A stretch of 64,000 nt of DNA from Rhodospirillaceae bacterium (lineage in GTDB: Bacteria > Pseudomonadota > Alphaproteobacteria > Rhodospirillales > JABHCV01). This document shows, piece after piece, positions 26,425-34,218 of this stretch; the first letter of the stretch is position 1; every line of letters starts with the position of its first letter. Made by a program: the position numbers and the translations under genes. The stretch is taken from positions 62,001-126,000 of the forward strand of contig JABJHA010000015.1 in assembly GCA_018662005.1 (NCBI GenBank). Direction: 5' to 3'. The notes below the pieces were generated by a model. It did no database searches, had not been told where the DNA came from, and saw nothing but the letters and a program-made list of their open reading frames with translations.

Positions 26425-27126
26425 CTATTCGTCAGCTTTGTTCAGATCATGCAACACCTGGCGAACCAGGGGTACCGTAATCCGTCTTTTTTCAAGCATC
26501 GCCATTTTGTCCACGGCATCGACCAGTTTTTCCAGAGCGGCAAAAGATCGTTCGATCCTGAGTTGCACAAAAGCAACCACATCGCTGTCAATTTTAAGTT
26601 GCCGATCAGCGAACTGCTTGACCAGGACAGCGGCCAGCAAGGCATCATCGGGCGGTCCTATTTCTGCGACAGTCGCCGTCTTCAGTCGGGATGACAAATC
26701 CGCCAGTTGCAATGGCCAGCGTGAAGGCGGCACCCTGCCTGTCATCATCATCGTAGCGCCTGCTTCCCGAACCGTGTTGTAGAGGTGCAAGAGCGCTACC
26801 TCAAGCCCGTCCTTGTCATGTTTATCGAAGGCTCCGTCCAGATCATCGAGCAGACACGCCCCGGCCCCGGCAAGCAAGGCCGGTGGATCATTTCGGGTAA
26901 GCTCCATTGTGGTGATCGCGACAGCATTCGTTTTGGCTTGAAACACTTGCGCCAGATGGCTTTTTCCACAGCCTGCCGGACCATGCAGGAAAAGCGCGGG
27001 TGATGGCCAGTCCGGCCAACGGTCAATCCAGGCGACCGCGTCACTGTTGCAGGGTGCGACGAGAAAATCCTCAGCCCCAAGGGCCGGGCGGTGTTCAAAA
27101 TCCAGAAGAAGCTGCGTTGTGTTCAC
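26425..27126 (-). CDS. hdaA: HdaA/Hda, regulatory inactivator of DnaA
   Basis: A 233-residue AAA+ protein related to the DnaA ATPase domain but lacking DnaA's DNA-binding domain IV. The N-terminal QLLLDF hexapeptide matches the beta-clamp binding motif of Hda. Walker A is HGPAGCGKSHLAQ and Walker B is ACLLDDLDGA. Clamp-bound Hda stimulates ATP hydrolysis by DnaA to prevent re-initiation, as HdaA does in Caulobacter. The start overlaps the stop of the AI-2E family gene by 4 bp. Confidence 0.92.
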   Translation of the reverse strand: MNTTQLLLDFEHRPALGAEDFLVAPCNSDAVAWIDRWPDWPSPALFLHGPAGCGKSHLAQVFQAKTNAVAITTMELTRNDPPALLAGAGACLLDDLDGAFDKHDKDGLEVALLHLYNTVREAGATMMMTGRVPPSRWPLQLADLSSRLKTATVAEIGPPDDALLAAVLVKQFADRQLKIDSDVVAFVQLRIERSFAALEKLVDAVDKMAMLEKRRITVPLVRQVLHDLNKADE

Positions 27127-28211
27127 TCGGCCTGACCGCCGTCATAAAACGGACTTTCCAGATACTGACTGACACCGAAACGGATCAGCACCCCAATGAC
27201 AGCGGTTACGGGCACCGCCAGCAGGACACCCGTCAGGCCGAACAAAGCCCCCCCGGCAAGAAGCGCAAAAATAATCCAGATCGGGTGAAGACCGACCCGC
27301 CCGCCAACCAGTCTGGGCGTCAGGATGTAGCTTTCAGCAGTTTGCCCGGCAATGAAAATAGCGGCGACAATCAGCACCGGTTGCCAGTCAGAAAACTGGG
27401 CCAGAGCAATACCGACACCGCTGATCAAGCCAATCGATGCCCCCACATAGGGGATAAAAGCCAACAGGCCGGTGCCAAGGCCGACCAGCAGACCAAAGTC
27501 GAGCCCGGCCAACGTCAACCCGATAGCGTAGTAGACGGCCAACACCAGACAGACACTGGCCTGACCACGTACAAATGCGGCAATGGTGTTATCAATAGCC
27601 GCAAACTGCTGATGGAAGGTATCAATGGAGCGGCGTGGCAACAGGTGGTCAAACCGGTCAACAATTTGATCCCAGTCGCGCAGCAGATAAAAGGCGACAA
27701 GCGGGGTAATCACGACCAGCGAGACGACATTGAAAAACGCCATGCCGCCGCTCCACACGCCCTTCAGCAAACCGCCAAACCAGGCCAGGATATCACCGGC
27801 GAAGGCTTCGACAGCACCCTTCAGGTTGTCGATCTCGCCGCTCGACAAATTCTCGTACACCAATTCCATAATCGGCCGGATGCGCTCTCGCAAAAGCTCG
27901 ACGAGATCAGGAACCGTGGCCACCAGGCCCAGAATCTGCGCCTGTAATAATGGCAGTAACAGCACCAAAATGGCGGTGGCGAGCCCCAGAAATGCCAAAA
28001 TGACAAGCCCGGCGGCAAGTCCCCTGGAAACACCCGCCTTTTCCATACGGTCGGCCACTGGATCAAAAAAGTAGGCTACCGCAAGGCCAGCGACAAAAGG
28101 CGCCAGAATGCTGCTTAAGGCGTAAAGCAGGACAGCAAAGGCAACGAACCCGGCAATCCAGAAAAAAGCCTTGCGATCACCATTCATTTGCTCACTGGAA
28201 CCCTCGCTCAT
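27123..28211 (-). CDS. AI-2E family transporter (PerM/YdiK-like)
   Basis: A 362-residue polytopic membrane protein. Eight hydrophobic segments are visible: two near 15-45 and 60-90, a long periplasmic region (about 95-150), and a cluster from 155 to 345. Family landmarks are the FVAGLAVAYFFDPVADRME N-terminal segment, FNVVSLVVITPLVAFYLLRDW, and GTGLLAFIPYVG. Members export diverse small molecules or act as Na+/H+ antiporters; TqsA exports AI-2. Its place upstream of hdaA is common in alphaproteobacteria, with no known functional link. Confidence 0.88.
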   Translation of the reverse strand: MSEGSSEQMNGDRKAFFWIAGFVAFAVLLYALSSILAPFVAGLAVAYFFDPVADRMEKAGVSRGLAAGLVILAFLGLATAILVLLLPLLQAQILGLVATVPDLVELLRERIRPIMELVYENLSSGEIDNLKGAVEAFAGDILAWFGGLLKGVWSGGMAFFNVVSLVVITPLVAFYLLRDWDQIVDRFDHLLPRRSIDTFHQQFAAIDNTIAAFVRGQASVCLVLAVYYAIGLTLAGLDFGLLVGLGTGLLAFIPYVGASIGLISGVGIALAQFSDWQPVLIVAAIFIAGQTAESYILTPRLVGGRVGLHPIWIIFALLAGGALFGLTGVLLAVPVTAVIGVLIRFGVSQYLESPFYDGGQAE

Positions 28212-28233
28212 CGCTGTTCCCCCTTCTTCGTTT

Positions 28234-28776
28234 TCATGACTTCAAATCCTCGAGATTCAAAATCATGACCAGATACGATACGCCGGAAATAAGCGTTGTC
28301 ACGGCAACTATACCAATCATCAACTCCATGAACAGGCCCGTATCAATGTTATAACCGCTCGCCCCCAGCACCATGGCGGCCAGGGTGATCTGTGCCACGG
28401 TGTTGACCTTGCTGATAAATAATGGCGACATTTCCAGTGTCCGCACCATGGTCTGGAACAAAATCACCGCACCGACGATCATGACATCGCGAAAAACAAC
28501 CGTAATCACCAGCCAGTTTTCAAGATAGCCCTGTGCGCCGAGCGTAATGTAGATACTGACCAGCAGGGCCTTGTCAGCAATAGGGTCCAGGTAAGAACCA
28601 ATTTCGGTGACCTCGTCCCAGCGTTTGGCAAGGTATCCGTCAACGGCGTCACTGATACCGGCAGCGACGAAAAGCCAGAAGGCAGCCAGGATAAAATCAT
28701 TGAGAATCAACCACACCGTGACAGGCACGGCGATCAGTCGCCCCAACGTGATCATGTTGGGGATGTTCAGGTCCAT
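28234..28776 (-). CDS. CDP-alcohol phosphatidyltransferase family protein (PgsA-like)
   Basis: A 180-residue integral membrane enzyme with the CDP-alcohol motif spread over SDAVDGYLAKRWDEVTEIG and SYLDPIADKALL (Dx2DGx2Ax..Gx3Dx3D), which binds two metal ions and CDP-diacylglycerol. By size and sequence it is closest to phosphatidylglycerophosphate synthase or bacterial cardiolipin synthase. I use ATG 28776 (MDLNIPNMITLGR) because it fits the family and avoids overlap with the upstream gene. The exact acceptor alcohol is uncertain. Confidence 0.87.
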   Translation of the reverse strand: MDLNIPNMITLGRLIAVPVTVWLILNDFILAAFWLFVAAGISDAVDGYLAKRWDEVTEIGSYLDPIADKALLVSIYITLGAQGYLENWLVITVVFRDVMIVGAVILFQTMVRTLEMSPLFISKVNTVAQITLAAMVLGASGYNIDTGLFMELMIGIVAVTTLISGVSYLVMILNLEDLKS

Positions 28777-28799
28777 ATCCTTGCCGTGAAATCGTTGTA

Positions 28800-29933
28800 T
28801 TATTTTCCCAGCTCCAATACCCAACCATCGCCTTCACGATTAATCACAAGGTCGGCTTGTTCAAGGGCCAGGGCGAGTTGTCCGGGTTCGCCGATGTAAT
28901 GCAAATTCACCCTGACTTCATCCAGAGACAAGAGCACCAGGTCACTTTTGCGAATAACAGCTACACCGCCCAACCGGTTACGAATGTCGAGCCAGTCAGC
29001 AAGTCCGCCAATCCGGATTTTAACGGCGACCACAGCCTGCTGGCCAAACTGCAAAAGATTGTCGCGCTTCCAGTTATCCTCGATCTGACGGGTCAATTCG
29101 ACGGCCGCCCTGGTGAGCATCATGTCGAGGGTTTCCTGTTCGCCGGAGGTAAAGCTTTTGACCACCGTCTGCTCCTGCTGGGCGGTGCCGTAGCGGGTCA
29201 CATAGACTTCCAGATCAGGCCGCCCGCGATCCATATTCATGGTCGCGTGAGCAACAATCGTGTCACCGGCGTCATAGCGACCGGCAATCGCCGACAGGCG
29301 TTGCTCATCGCCGGAAACGGCCTGCTCAGGCCCGATTGTCGCGATATCGGACAAATCGCCACCCGGCAAGATCGCTGGCACCAGCGAGAATATTTCAGGT
29401 CGTTCGGCCCAGGCATGACGCCAGGGGTTGGGATCATCCCATAGCAGCAAAGCCCCGGCGGCCTGATAGACAGGCAACACCAGCACCGGTTTGGAGGTGG
29501 TTTCGGCAAACGCGATTTCCCGGTCAATCAACATGCGGCGTACCGCGTCAGCCTTGAAACTGTAGTTCAGGGTCGCCAGATAACGCACGGCGGATGCCTT
29601 CTCCTGGGCAACCTCGAAATCGAGCACGAAGGCGGCGATTTCTGCGGCGCTGAAAGCGGGCAGTCGAAAATGATCGCGACGCATGGTCAGGCGTTCAAGC
29701 AACTGGCGAAAAGCCGCCCGCTCGCCCATCGCCAGCGCCTTGTCACGGGCTTCTGCGGTCGAGGCGGCAGTCACATCAACCTTCAGGCCACTGGTCACGA
29801 AAACATCGTTCTGGGCGGCCTGTCCGGTGCCCACCAATGCACATAACAAACCAACAAAAAGCACAAATGTGCGAATTGACTTGGCTAACCACGGATCGAT
29901 CATTGCAAACAGTTCCAGAACATTTATCTTCAT
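28800..29933 (-). CDS. DUF2066 family periplasmic protein
   Basis: A 377-residue protein with a signal-peptide-like hydrophobic stretch (FVLFVGLLCALVGTGQAA) starting about 25 residues in. An internal ATG at 29903 might therefore be the true start. The mature part shows the DUF2066 pattern: ASTAEARDKALAMGERAAFRQLLERLT, a VLPVYQ strand followed by LLLWDDPNPWRHAW, and alternating helices and strands to the end. The function is unknown. The gene heads the leftward pgsA-like/AI-2E/hdaA group and is normally found beside purM in related genomes; here another gene separates them. Confidence 0.85.
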   Translation of the reverse strand: MKINVLELFAMIDPWLAKSIRTFVLFVGLLCALVGTGQAAQNDVFVTSGLKVDVTAASTAEARDKALAMGERAAFRQLLERLTMRRDHFRLPAFSAAEIAAFVLDFEVAQEKASAVRYLATLNYSFKADAVRRMLIDREIAFAETTSKPVLVLPVYQAAGALLLWDDPNPWRHAWAERPEIFSLVPAILPGGDLSDIATIGPEQAVSGDEQRLSAIAGRYDAGDTIVAHATMNMDRGRPDLEVYVTRYGTAQQEQTVVKSFTSGEQETLDMMLTRAAVELTRQIEDNWKRDNLLQFGQQAVVAVKIRIGGLADWLDIRNRLGGVAVIRKSDLVLLSLDEVRVNLHYIGEPGQLALALEQADLVINREGDGWVLELGK

Positions 29934-30121
29934 AAGTTTTTTCTTTATTTACAATGGTTTACAAATTTATAACCACGGAAAACCGTTCACACATTACTCA
30001 CACAAGCCCCTGAAACATAAGTGAATGTACTTTACACTTTACACATTATTCACACAAAAATTGCTCCTTGATTTACACGGTGTACTGCCTTTTCTCGGAC
30101 AATAACCGGACATCGCCTACA
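29934..30121. repeat. AT-rich gap with repeated ACACATTAyTCACACAA motif
   Basis: ACACATTACTCACACAA at 29989-30005 and ACACATTATTCACACAA at 30041-30057 differ at one base. Their starts are 52 bp apart, close to five helical turns. A related TTCACACATATTTCACAC lies at 31257-31274, before purM. The pairs ACAATGGTTTACAAAT (29951-29966) and ACAATGGTTCACACAT (31250-31265) also match at 14 of 16 positions. The repeats therefore bracket the intervening gene. Confidence 0.65.
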
Positions 30122-30997
30122 TTACCTAATTAGCTGATCCATTGAGGCATTTACAGATAATCCCGATTGAACATCAGAACGGTAAATTCGGTTCAATATG
30201 TCGATATCGATGTTTGTCAAATAGACAGGATCAAGTGTTGGTGTTCGCACGGTATTACCGCTTTTGACCATACCACGCAGTCCTAAAATTCCAGCAAAAT
30301 TTCCTGCTATGCACTTGTGAGTTTGATCATCTTTCAAAGTACTGTCCCAATATATCACCGCACTAACAATGTATTTTTGTTCATCATCAAGTTGAATTCG
30401 GTGTCCACACTTTGAAATATTATTCTCTGCATAAAAGCTCTGAGAGAAATTAGGACCGCTCGCAAAACCAGGCAGTGATCTAAGGACCTTAAGATGTTTT
30501 TCCGTTACTAACTTTAGATCGTCAGAAGAAATGAGCAATACGTTGGCCGCATTTTTGGTGGCGGCAGTGATGCTAATTGGAGTGTTATCGGAAATCCGTT
30601 TCAGAATTCCATCAAATGCCATTTGGTCATAATAAGGAAGCTCCGTGAGGACGTGAATTTTCAACTCAGATTTCCATTTGTAGATTTTTCCTGGCTCTTC
30701 ACCAGCAGACGCTACAAGCGCATTAATATAGGACTGTAGTTGCTCTTGAGTTTGTTCATGACTGCTCACGTTTTCAGGCAAAGATACATCTGCCGAATGC
30801 AAGATATCTGGAATATACCTGCTGATCAGGTAAGTAGACAGGTACGCCATGAGGACAATCATGCCGACCATTTTTATTTTTCCCCATTTAGTTTTGGGCC
30901 GGTATTTTTTCTTCCATTCTTTTATTACATTTTTCTGCTTTTCACCCAAATGGGCGAGGTATTCCTCCTTGTCCCATTCGTCATTTTGTACGCTCAT
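30122..30997 (-). CDS. Single-pass membrane protein, DUF2927-like
   Basis: A 291-residue protein with a charged cytoplasmic N-terminus (about 1-42), one membrane helix (MVGMIVLMAYLSTYLISRYI, about 44-63) and an extracytoplasmic domain. The C-terminal part (KCIAGNFAGILGLRG, then LTNIDIDILNRIY, and SGLSVNASMDQLI) resembles the end of DUF2927, a family with remote metalloprotease-like features, but the active-site pattern is not clear. Codon use is markedly more AT-rich than in the neighbours and the gene splits DUF2066 from purM, suggesting acquisition. Function unknown. Confidence 0.7.
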   Translation of the reverse strand: MSVQNDEWDKEEYLAHLGEKQKNVIKEWKKKYRPKTKWGKIKMVGMIVLMAYLSTYLISRYIPDILHSADVSLPENVSSHEQTQEQLQSYINALVASAGEEPGKIYKWKSELKIHVLTELPYYDQMAFDGILKRISDNTPISITAATKNAANVLLISSDDLKLVTEKHLKVLRSLPGFASGPNFSQSFYAENNISKCGHRIQLDDEQKYIVSAVIYWDSTLKDDQTHKCIAGNFAGILGLRGMVKSGNTVRTPTLDPVYLTNIDIDILNRIYRSDVQSGLSVNASMDQLIR

Positions 30998-31403
30998 CGG
31001 CCACTCTCCAAAATAAGAATTTTTGCCGCCGTTGCGTTATGGTTGTACAGATTTAATGAATTTACAATTGGTAAAATTCATTTAAAGGCATATTAAATTA
31101 GAGAAATGTTCGGTCTAGGCTAAGTCCGTAGCCTTTCCCTTTTAACCGCGAAGCTATGATTGTAGTATGCGGAAAATGCGAGTCTAGAAGGTGAAGATAC
31201 AAAACCATTTTGCTTATACAAATTTTGGCTAAGTTATTCTAAATACTCAACAATGGTTCACACATATTTCACACGCGAACAAAATGTGTTTATTTGATGT
31301 TTGTTTTCAATACGTTAAAAATTGAGCAATCAGTTCCAGATCAAGTATCTTCTGCTTTCTCGGTGAGAGCGGAACTTAGCATAGTTGAAGCAGGGAGGAA
31401 GCC
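30998..31403. other. AT-rich region upstream of purM
   Basis: About 400 bp without a supportable gene. It contains the right-hand copies of the ACAATGGTT and CACACAT repeats (31250-31274), a promoter candidate and a strong ribosome site (GGGAGGAAG at 31394-31402) for purM. I see no terminator-like hairpin that would mark a riboswitch. Confidence 0.6.
31322..31351 (+). promoter_or_regulatory. Candidate promoter of purM
   Basis: TTGAGC at 31322-31327 and TATCTT at 31346-31351 with an 18-bp spacer each match four of six sigma-70 consensus bases. This would give a leader of about 45 nt before purM. It is a weak call from pattern only. Confidence 0.35.
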
Positions 31404-32462
31404 ATTAACGGCCTAAATTACAAGGATGCTGGTGTTGACATCGATGCGGGTGAAGCGCTGGTCGATGCGATCAAGCCTTTGGCCAAATCGACGGCCCGTG
31501 ACGGCGTTGCATCGGGACTCGGTGGTTTCGGGGCCATGTTCGACCTTAAAGCCGCCGGTTTCCAGGATCCCGTATTGGTTGCTGGCACGGACGGCGTCGG
31601 CACCAAGCTGAAAGTCGCCATCGAAGCGGGCAAACATGACACGGTTGGTATCGATCTGGTTGCCATGTGCGTTAATGATCTGATCGTTCAAGGCGCAGAG
31701 CCCTTGTTTTTCCTTGATTACTTCGCCACTGCTAAACTTGATGTGGCGGCCGGAACCGACATCGTTTCAGGCATTGCCGAAGGTTGCCGCCGCTCCGGCT
31801 GCGCCCTGATTGGCGGCGAGACAGCCGAAATGCCCGGCATGTACGCCAGCGGTGATTATGATCTGGCCGGTTTTTGCGTCGGCGCGGTCGAACGCGACGC
31901 TATTTTAAGCGGCGATAAGGTCGGCGATGGTGATGTTATTCTCGGCCTTGCCTCTAGCGGTTTGCACTCAAACGGATTCTCGCTGGTGCGCCGGGTTGTA
32001 GAACTCGCAGGCCTGGATTATAGCGCCGACGCCCCCTTCCAGCCCGGCGTCAGTCTTGCCGATGCATTGCTGGAACCGACACGTATCTACGTCAAAAGTT
32101 GCCTCACGGCGATTGCTGCAGGCGGTGTCCATGGCCTCGCTCACATCACTGGCGGCGGCTTGCTTGAAAATATCCCGCGCGTCCTGCCCGAAGGTCTGGG
32201 CGCTGATCTTGATGCCGCCGCCTGGGATTTGCCGCCTGTCTTCGACTGGCTGGCCAGAGCCGGTGGCATAGCCCAAAACGAAATGGCCCGCACCTTTAAC
32301 TGCGGCATCGGCATGGCGGTTATCGTTGCCGCAGATCGTGCTGAAGACCTTGCCCAGGTGTTTATCGACAATGGCGAAACGGTCGCCACGATTGGCCGGG
32401 TCGTCGCCCGCGAGGGTGGCGGCGTTGAAATTACAAATATCGAAGACAAATGGCCAATCTGA
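31404..32462 (+). CDS. purM: Phosphoribosylformylglycinamidine cyclo-ligase (AIR synthase)
   Basis: PurM closes the imidazole ring in purine synthesis. The 352-residue reading has [23 protein letters not shown], a [21 protein letters not shown] segment, [11 protein letters not shown] and [16 protein letters not shown], all standard. The conserved N-terminus ([22 protein letters not shown]) lies upstream of the first ATG/GTG/TTG-type codon of the conserved core. In frame back to TGA there is no ATG, GTG or TTG, only ATT at 31404, placed 5 nt after GGAGG and exactly where the family has its Met. I therefore annotate an ATT start, with 31479 (TTG) as a truncating alternative. It overlaps purN by 13 bp. 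Confidence 0.93.
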   Translation: MNGLNYKDAGVDIDAGEALVDAIKPLAKSTARDGVASGLGGFGAMFDLKAAGFQDPVLVAGTDGVGTKLKVAIEAGKHDTVGIDLVAMCVNDLIVQGAEPLFFLDYFATAKLDVAAGTDIVSGIAEGCRRSGCALIGGETAEMPGMYASGDYDLAGFCVGAVERDAILSGDKVGDGDVILGLASSGLHSNGFSLVRRVVELAGLDYSADAPFQPGVSLADALLEPTRIYVKSCLTAIAAGGVHGLAHITGGGLLENIPRVLPEGLGADLDAAAWDLPPVFDWLARAGGIAQNEMARTFNCGIGMAVIVAADRAEDLAQVFIDNGETVATIGRVVAREGGGVEITNIEDKWPI

Positions 32463-33067
32463 AACTCTGTGTCCTGATATCGGGACGGGGATCAAACCTG
32501 CAATCCCTGATCGACGCGTGTGCAGACAATGCCTTCCCGGCGGAAATCGCCCTTGTCGTCTCCAACATCGATGGTGTGCAAGGACTTGAGCGCGCCAAAA
32601 AGGCCGGCATTCCGACCACGGTGCTGAGCCATAAAGATTTCAAAAGCCGTGAAACATTCGATGCCTCATTAACGCAAACCATCAGCCGCTTTGATGTGGA
32701 CTTGCTGTGTCTGGCAGGGTTTATGCGTATTTTAAGCGACGGGTTCGTCAATCACTGGTTTGACCGGCTGATCAACATCCACCCTTCTTTGCTACCAGAT
32801 TACAAGGGCCTGCATGTGCATGAACGGGTCATCGAAGCCGGTGAGGATTTTTCGGGCTGCACGGTCCACTACGTTCGCCCCGACATGGATTCAGGGCCGA
32901 TCATCAAACAGGCAAAAGTCGCCGTTGAAGCGGACGATAACGCCGATACCCTTGCCGCAAGAGTGCTGGAGCAGGAACACATCATCTACCCCGAAGCCGT
33001 CCGCCTGATCGCCGAAGGCCGGGTCCGTATCGAAAATGAATGCGTCGTTATCAATGCTGGCACCTAG
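32450..33067 (+). CDS. purN: Phosphoribosylglycinamide formyltransferase
   Basis: A 205-residue folate-dependent GAR transformylase, third step of purine synthesis. [15 protein letters not shown] starts the Rossmann fold. The catalytic triad residues are in [24 protein letters not shown] (Asn, His) and [16 protein letters not shown] (Asp). The CLAGFMRIL block is also typical. The start overlaps the purM end by 13 bp, so the pair is coupled. No further pur genes follow; the next genes are on the other strand. Confidence 0.96.
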   Translation: MANLKLCVLISGRGSNLQSLIDACADNAFPAEIALVVSNIDGVQGLERAKKAGIPTTVLSHKDFKSRETFDASLTQTISRFDVDLLCLAGFMRILSDGFVNHWFDRLINIHPSLLPDYKGLHVHERVIEAGEDFSGCTVHYVRPDMDSGPIIKQAKVAVEADDNADTLAARVLEQEHIIYPEAVRLIAEGRVRIENECVVINAGT

Positions 33068-33077
33068 GCCCGTAAAT

Positions 33078-33290
33078 TCAGGAGCAACAGTTGCCTTCCT
33101 GAATGGGCGGACATGGGACATCGGCATAGGAACAGAAGACGCAACAGTCCCCCGGTAGTGCCTTCAAAACGACCCCGCAACCCTTGCAATCGTAGAAGAA
33201 CTGACAGGCGTCCGTCGGCATAACCTCGGTTTCCGTGTGCCCACATTCAGGGCAAATAATCGTTGAATTTAACTGGATTTCAGTCGCCAC
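33078..33290 (-). CDS. GDCCVxC-motif small cysteine-rich protein
   Basis: A 70-residue protein with ten cysteines. It starts with a zinc-ribbon-like CPECGH, has a CKGC pair, then the signature GDCCVFCSYADVPCPP, and ends in NCCS. It belongs to the small family annotated as GDCCVxC domain-containing (seleno)protein, some members of which carry selenocysteine at the last position of the motif; here it is Cys (TGC codon). The gene starts with GTG at 33290, overlapping the end of merF by 22 bp. Family members often neighbour merF, consistent with thiol handling of mercury, but the role is unproven. Confidence 0.82.
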   Translation of the reverse strand: MATEIQLNSTIICPECGHTETEVMPTDACQFFYDCKGCGVVLKALPGDCCVFCSYADVPCPPIQEGNCCS

Positions 33291-33472
33291 AATCCAAATC
33301 CTGTCAGGGCCAAAAATGCAACCAACGCCGGAAGCAGCAGGTAATCAAGCCAGCCAAGCCACGCTGACAAGCCGACCCCGCCCAACAGCACCACCAGCAA
33401 AGGTGTGAAACAACATAGCATTGATATGACCGAGCCAATAACGCCGGTTTTTATAAGCGTGCGATTTTTCAT
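33269..33472 (-). CDS. merF: MerF-like mercury transport protein
   Basis: A 67-residue membrane protein with two hydrophobic helices. The first carries the vicinal cysteine pair in ISMLCCFTPLLVVLLGGVGL, the hallmark of MerF/MerT mercuric-ion importers. The second ends in LTGFGLWRL. The C-terminal Cys pair of plasmid MerF is missing, but the overlapping downstream gene supplies a cysteine-rich partner. No merR, merA or merP is seen in the window. This is either a minimal mercury cassette or a transporter for another thiophilic ion. Confidence 0.85.
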   Translation of the reverse strand: MKNRTLIKTGVIGSVISMLCCFTPLLVVLLGGVGLSAWLGWLDYLLLPALVAFLALTGFGLWRLKSS

Positions 33473-33486
33473 TTAAAATTCAACCC

Positions 33487-33524
33487 GAAATGCCTGACGT
33501 AACGTATCGTAATTTTGGCATTTC
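33487..33524 (-). promoter_or_regulatory. Inverted repeat before merF
   Basis: GAAATGCC (33487-33494) and GGCATTTC (33517-33524) are perfect complements separated by 22 bp, directly upstream of the merF start at 33472. The spacing suits a dimer bound on two turns of DNA. It does not match the GTAC-type mer operator. Confidence 0.35.
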
Positions 33525-33554
33525 TTGAGTCACAATCCTGTGACGCAGAACAAG

Positions 33555-33588
33555 AAAAAGCCCCCCGACCTGCGCCGGAGGGCTTTTT
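33555..33588. terminator. Bidirectional rho-independent terminator after ndk
   Basis: AAAAAGCCC (from 33555) pairs with GGGCTTTTT (to 33588) around a GC-rich centre. A-run and T-run flank the stem, so it can work in both directions. It separates ndk from merF, so merF needs its own promoter. Confidence 0.85.
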
Positions 33589-33610
33589 AAATTCATGCGC
33601 CTGAGTTTGT

Positions 33611-34033
33611 TCAGCCGACGATTTCGGCGTCCGAGAAGAAGAAGCTGATTTCCTTGGCGGCGTTCTCGACACTGTCAGAGCCATGCACCGAGTTTTCCTG
33701 AACGTTAAGCGCAAATTCCTTGCGCACGGTGCCTTCATCGGCCTGGGCCGGGTTGGTGGCACCCATGATTTCGCGGTGGTGGGCGACGGCGTTTTCGCCT
33801 TCCAAAACCTGTGCGACGACCGGTGCTGAAATCATGTAATCAACGAGTTCACCGAAGAACGAGCGTTCATTGTGAACTTCGTAAAAGGTTTCAGCCTGTT
33901 CCCGCGACAACCGGATACGGCGCTGCGCGACGATGCGCAATCCAGCATCTTCAAACAGGGCATTGATCTTGCCGGTGATGTTGCGTTCGGTGGCGTCCGG
34001 TTTAATGATAGACAAAGTCCGCTCGATAGCCAT
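33611..34033 (-). CDS. ndk: Nucleoside diphosphate kinase
   Basis: A 140-residue enzyme that equilibrates nucleoside di- and triphosphates through a phosphohistidine. [14 protein letters not shown] is the N-terminal signature, and the active-site His lies in [13 protein letters not shown]. The length is standard. It is monocistronic: a clear terminator follows and the divergent ABC-F gene lies upstream. Confidence 0.97.
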   Translation of the reverse strand: MAIERTLSIIKPDATERNITGKINALFEDAGLRIVAQRRIRLSREQAETFYEVHNERSFFGELVDYMISAPVVAQVLEGENAVAHHREIMGATNPAQADEGTVRKEFALNVQENSVHGSDSVENAAKEISFFFSDAEIVG

Positions 34034-34147
34034 TACCCGATAGTCTCCAACTTAATTAGTGAATTCCTGCCGGTATCTGATGCCTAAATCAGTGCAAGTC
34101 CCATGGCCCGGCATTAAGGCCGCGGTTTATAGCCCCATCGAAGGGTA

Positions 34148-34183
34148 TTGGCAAGGGCTTGCAAAATTCATTATTAAGCCCTT
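34148..34183 (+). promoter_or_regulatory. Candidate promoter with overlapping hairpin before the ABC-F gene
   Basis: TTGGCA (34148-34153) and TATTAA (34172-34177) with an 18-bp spacer suggest a sigma-70 promoter. The repeat AAGGGCTT (34153-34160) / AAGCCCTT (34176-34183) overlaps it and is followed by TT. It may be an operator, or instead a terminator of an upstream transcript. Confidence 0.35.
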
Positions 34184-34218
34184 TTCCATCCTAGCGTCTC
34201 CGTGCTATCAGACCGCCC

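Noticed and set aside
27000-27947. A 315-codon open frame on the plus strand
   Set aside because: It is antisense to hdaA and the AI-2E family gene, is rich in Gln, Asn and Pro without domain features, and mirrors the codon bias of the true genes.
30046-30054. TTATTCACA, a match to the relaxed DnaA box; another at 13842-13850
   Set aside because: With eight fixed positions, about two matches are expected by chance in 64 kb on both strands, and more in AT-rich gaps. There is no cluster that would suggest an origin or DnaA control.
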